Shown here: positions 61,679 to 64,000 of the stretch, one piece after another
Position numbering within the stretch: position 1 is the stretch's first letter
Layout of the letters: every line of letters begins with the position of its first letter
Made by a program: the position numbers and the translations under genes
Source: Gracilibacillus timonensis
Lineage (GTDB): Bacteria; Bacillota; Bacilli; Bacillales; Amphibacillaceae
Reading direction: 5' to 3'
DNA: 64,000 bases
Assembly: GCF_900086715.1 (NCBI RefSeq)
Contig: NZ_FLKH01000008.1
Coordinates: forward strand, 168,630 to 232,629
The notes under the pieces: model-generated
Database searches by the model: none
The model's input: only the letters and a program-made list of their open reading frames with translations
What the model was told of the DNA's origin: nothing

Positions 61679-62608
61679 ATGAAATATAATGTAGCAGGCG
61701 TTTTATACCCAAGCGCACCTTTTGATTTTGAGAAAAGCATTTCTTTTTTACAATCGTTTAAACCGACCAATAATGAGCAAACCTATCAAGGACACCGACT
61801 AACAAAAGCGATCGAACTTTCTTCTATTCGTGTTATTTTTTCCGTTTATTCAACAGGCACCATTCAGAACCCAATATTACAATATGAGTTGTATGCAAAT
61901 GATCCTATCAGCAGTTCTAGTCAAGCAGAAGCAGAAGATCGAATCACATTCTTTTTGAGTCTAAAAGATGACTTAACCGAGTTTTATGCAAGAAGTGAAA
62001 GGGATAATATTTTTTCACCCATCATGAAGCAGCTCTATGGTTATCATCAAGTCAAGTTCTTAACGCCTTTTGAGAATGCTTGCTGGGCAGTTCTTTCCAT
62101 CAGAAATCCAATGAAACACGCCATCAATCTAAAGAAAGCGTTCATGCAAACATATGGGGATAAGCTGTATTTAGATAATACTACTTATTTTACTTTTCCG
62201 TCTCCCCAAAAATTAATAACTATTAATGAAGATTCATTAAATAACATTGTTCATAATCAAACAAAAGCAAACTATCTTTGGCATGTGATTCAAGCTTTTT
62301 ATCATATGGACGAAATGGCATTACGCTCAGCATCCTATCAAGAAGCATATAACCAGTTAATAGACATAAAAGGGATTGGGAAATGGTCTGCAGATTTTAT
62401 ACTGTTAAGAGGATTAGGGAAAATGGAGAAATTGCCTTTTAATGAAAAAGTCTTAAATAAGTCTTTTGAAGTCCTGTATTCCCAGGCCGCATCAAAGATT
62501 ACTTTAGGAGAAATTTCACGTCATTATGGCAAGTTCGTTGGTTATTGGGCTCATTATATGAGAGTTGCTCAAAATGGAAGTGAAACGACCAGCAGTGAGG
62601 GTTTTTAG
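61679..62608 (+). CDS. AlkA/HhH-GPD DNA glycosylase-like protein
   Basis: A 309-residue protein. The C-terminal half is a helix-hairpin-helix glycosylase: ENACWAVLSIRNPMKHAINLKKAF, then LIDIKGIGKWSADFILLRGLGKMEKLPF. Family members remove alkylated bases such as 3-methyladenine. The catalytic aspartate expected in the LP-D-D segment after the HhH is not evident; here the residues are LPFNEK. It may be inactive, use another acid, or be a structural relative. GAGGAG precedes the ATG. A MarR-type operator overlaps its promoter. Confidence 0.82.
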   Translation: MKYNVAGVLYPSAPFDFEKSISFLQSFKPTNNEQTYQGHRLTKAIELSSIRVIFSVYSTGTIQNPILQYELYANDPISSSSQAEAEDRITFFLSLKDDLTEFYARSERDNIFSPIMKQLYGYHQVKFLTPFENACWAVLSIRNPMKHAINLKKAFMQTYGDKLYLDNTTYFTFPSPQKLITINEDSLNNIVHNQTKANYLWHVIQAFYHMDEMALRSASYQEAYNQLIDIKGIGKWSADFILLRGLGKMEKLPFNEKVLNKSFEVLYSQAASKITLGEISRHYGKFVGYWAHYMRVAQNGSETTSSEGF

Positions 62609-62667
62609 CTTGCTCACGCAGACGTTGCAACTTCCTCTGCTCCCTCCACTGATGGGTGCGTCTTGCT

Positions 62668-63516
62668 TTACTCACTTTCATTAATATGGGAAACACGAAT
62701 GGAAAACTCCTCAAAACTCATTTGCCCTAAAGCAAATTTCTTACTTTGAACAAAGATACGTTCATTCTTCGTTAGTTCACGTTTTGCTTCTTTATCTATC
62801 CATTCATGCTCCATGTCCAAAACGTCTAATACATGCATTTGCTTGGAAAAAGCTTCATAATATCTTAATCCAAATTTTCTTTGCGAAACCGCATCGGTAT
62901 GAATGCCATCTGGATTTGCTGTGAAACCTTTGGCTGTTACAAAGTAGACATTATTTTCAGCATGAGCAACGTTGAATAATATCTGGTTGATTTGCTTATA
63001 TTCTACAGCGTTTTTTCCAAATCCGTCCTCTCCAAGATAATGGCCCAACTCACCGATCATAATTGGAATATCTGGTGCATTTAATTCTTTCCTCAAATGG
63101 TTAAATAAGGAAATTAATTTCTCTTCATATGCCTGGTAACGTGCTCCGTGACTATCACTTTCCCCTTGATGCCAGAGAATCCCCACTATTTCACTTGTTT
63201 CCATAGCGAAGGTTGCTTCAGAAACCGCATGTCTAGTTAATACGCTATCTACTGCCCACTCATCGATAGAGCTGCCACCCTCAGCACATGGGATCAACCC
63301 AATCGATTCACCGGGGTGATCCTCCGTCCACGCTTGAGCAAAAGAAGTTGCCGGCCCAACACCTGCTATGTGGCGGTCAACATGAACTGGTTCCGCCATC
63401 ATTTGCCATCTGCCATTTCGCAACATTTTTATATTTTCATTATAAATCATCGGCACATCCTGCAAAAATCCTCTTCCTGCCATATTGGATTGTCCAATTA
63501 ATAATACAGATTTCAT
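62668..63516 (-). CDS. Sialate O-acetylesterase-like SGNH hydrolase
   Basis: A 282-residue SGNH esterase. Block I is LLIGQSNMAGRG near 5-16 with the nucleophile serine, the oxyanion block is IPCAEGGSSIDEW near 83, GILWHQGESDSHG near 120 is block III, and the late DGIHTDAVSQRKFG near 224 gives the Asp/His pair. It would deacetylate sugars (xylan or sialic-acid type). No signal peptide is seen, so it acts inside the cell on imported oligosaccharides. ATG 63516 has AGAAGG 7 nt upstream. The frame stays open for 80 more codons upstream. Confidence 0.86.
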   Translation of the reverse strand: MKSVLLIGQSNMAGRGFLQDVPMIYNENIKMLRNGRWQMMAEPVHVDRHIAGVGPATSFAQAWTEDHPGESIGLIPCAEGGSSIDEWAVDSVLTRHAVSEATFAMETSEIVGILWHQGESDSHGARYQAYEEKLISLFNHLRKELNAPDIPIMIGELGHYLGEDGFGKNAVEYKQINQILFNVAHAENNVYFVTAKGFTANPDGIHTDAVSQRKFGLRYYEAFSKQMHVLDVLDMEHEWIDKEAKRELTKNERIFVQSKKFALGQMSFEEFSIRVSHINESE

Positions 63517-63756
63517 AAAACAGCCTTCTTTCTTTGGATAAATGGATTGTGGTCGCATTATTTTTTCAAGTCGTTGCTGCCTTTTCTTTTTGATATAGGA
63601 TTCATCAGCGGTTAACACATCCCTAATGAACAGTGCGGCTATTCTATCTTCACCTCGCTCATTTTCACCCTCAGATACTTCGATAATTTCAAATTCTGAA
63701 GCATCATTCAGGGAAGCTGATGTCATTAGGTCTCCTGTGATTTCCATACTAACCAT
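63517..63756 (-). other. In-frame open extension upstream of the esterase gene
   Basis: 80 codons without stop precede the esterase ATG in the same frame. They include the polar stretch IIEVSEGENERGEDRIAALF and the basic KKKRQQRLEKIMRPQSIYPK. An ATG at 63726 has CAGGAGA upstream. This could be the tail of a lost gene now fused to the esterase frame, or a true N-terminal extension. It matches nothing I recognise. Confidence 0.4.
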
Positions 63757-63935
63757 ACTTTTGTGAACATTATAACCTAGCTACATAATAATTTTAAAGA
63801 TACTATTCATACCTTTCTAACAGACAAAAAACTGCAGATTCGCAAACTTTTGTCCGTAAGAATGAATCTAACAAGTCAAGTCCATATTATTGTGTAAAAT
63901 ACATTTACATGTTTTTATCCGGTTAGGGTATGGTG

Positions 63936-63981
63936 AATGTGTGGAGGAAGGAGGGGGTACCCCCTCCTTCCTCCACACATT
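63936..63981. repeat. Perfect 46-bp palindrome
   Basis: The arms 63936-63958 and 63959-63981 are exactly complementary with no loop, centred on GGGGGTACCCCC. The arms are purine-rich (GGAGGAAGGAGGGGG) and far more GC-rich than the surroundings. The last 19 bases of the window are also GC-rich. It has no A- or T-run like a terminator. Confidence 0.9.
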
Positions 63982-64000
63982 TTCGCGCCGACGCTGGCGG

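Noticed and set aside
1..64000. CRISPR arrays, tRNA and rRNA genes
   Set aside because: No regularly spaced direct repeats and no cloverleaf or rRNA-like stretches were seen; a covariance-model scan would be needed to exclude short RNAs.

Overview
The window looks like chromosomal DNA from a moderately halophilic, endospore-forming member of the Bacillaceae (Gracilibacillus/Virgibacillus/Oceanobacillus-like; the genus is an inference). The support is low GC, AGGAGG-type ribosome binding sites with frequent GTG and TTG starts, a GerA-type spore germination operon, very acidic lipoproteins, tandem glycine-betaine (BCCT) transporters, and B. subtilis-like gene sets (rarA, copZA, hxlR-hxlAB, yfmJ, queT). 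No rRNA, tRNA, CRISPR array or intact phage was recognised.

Layout. 1-3.7 kb: end of a VanW-like gene, a YfmJ-type oxidoreductase, a HAD phosphatase and rarA. 3.9-12.6 kb: a zinc-limitation island of COG0523 GTPases (three), a FeoB-like GTPase-permease, a flavoprotein with a Cys-rich tail, a dCTP deaminase, the zinc-free S14 paralogue and a TrxB-like flavoprotein. Three Zur-box-like operators sit at 9762, 11541 and 12552. 12.7-20 kb: catalase, queT behind a probable preQ1 riboswitch, a 1.2-kb repeat-rich gene-free stretch, a lipoprotein, a Crp/Fnr regulator, a HAD phosphatase and a truncated flavin reductase. 20-25.3 kb: copA-copZ with three CsoR-like operators, then hxlR and hxlAB (formaldehyde fixation). 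25.4-32.2 kb: CMD/cupin pair, the gerA-type operon ending in an unlisted 56-residue membrane peptide gene, and a DUF3231 operon. 32.4-41.1 kb: lipoprotein, CvpA, DUF2255, LysR, two duplicated BCCT transporters, a lipoprotein flavodoxin and a membrane protein. 41.2-44.1 kb: a flavin module: FMN reductase, FMN reductase-PAS protein with two C-terminal SGAT flavinylation motifs, and ApbE, behind a Rex/Fnr-like palindrome. 44.2-47.5 kb: a 308-bp inserted repeat with a 9-bp target duplication, methyltransferase, GNATs and a hydrolase. 47.8-52.7 kb: a Fur-controlled siderophore ABC transporter whose ATPase gene is separated from the rest by a palindromic element. 53-64 kb: SDR, TetR, NmrA-like and MFS genes, an integrase relic, a MerR-membrane protein pair, a MarR-rhodanese pair, an AlkA-like glycosylase, an SGNH esterase, and a perfect 46-bp palindrome near the right edge.

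How the genes work together. Much of the window is metal and redox stress biology: zinc (Zur), copper (CsoR), iron (Fur), peroxide (catalase), formaldehyde (HxlR) and probable electrophile stress. For the last, three unlinked genes (DUF2255, lipoprotein flavodoxin, SDR) share a MerR-type promoter with a 19-bp spacer and nearly the same dyad. The two most interesting systems are the Zur-controlled FeoB-like/flavoprotein/COG0523 operon and the cytosolic ApbE-SGAT reductase operon. Palindromic dispersed repeats fill most long intergenic gaps.
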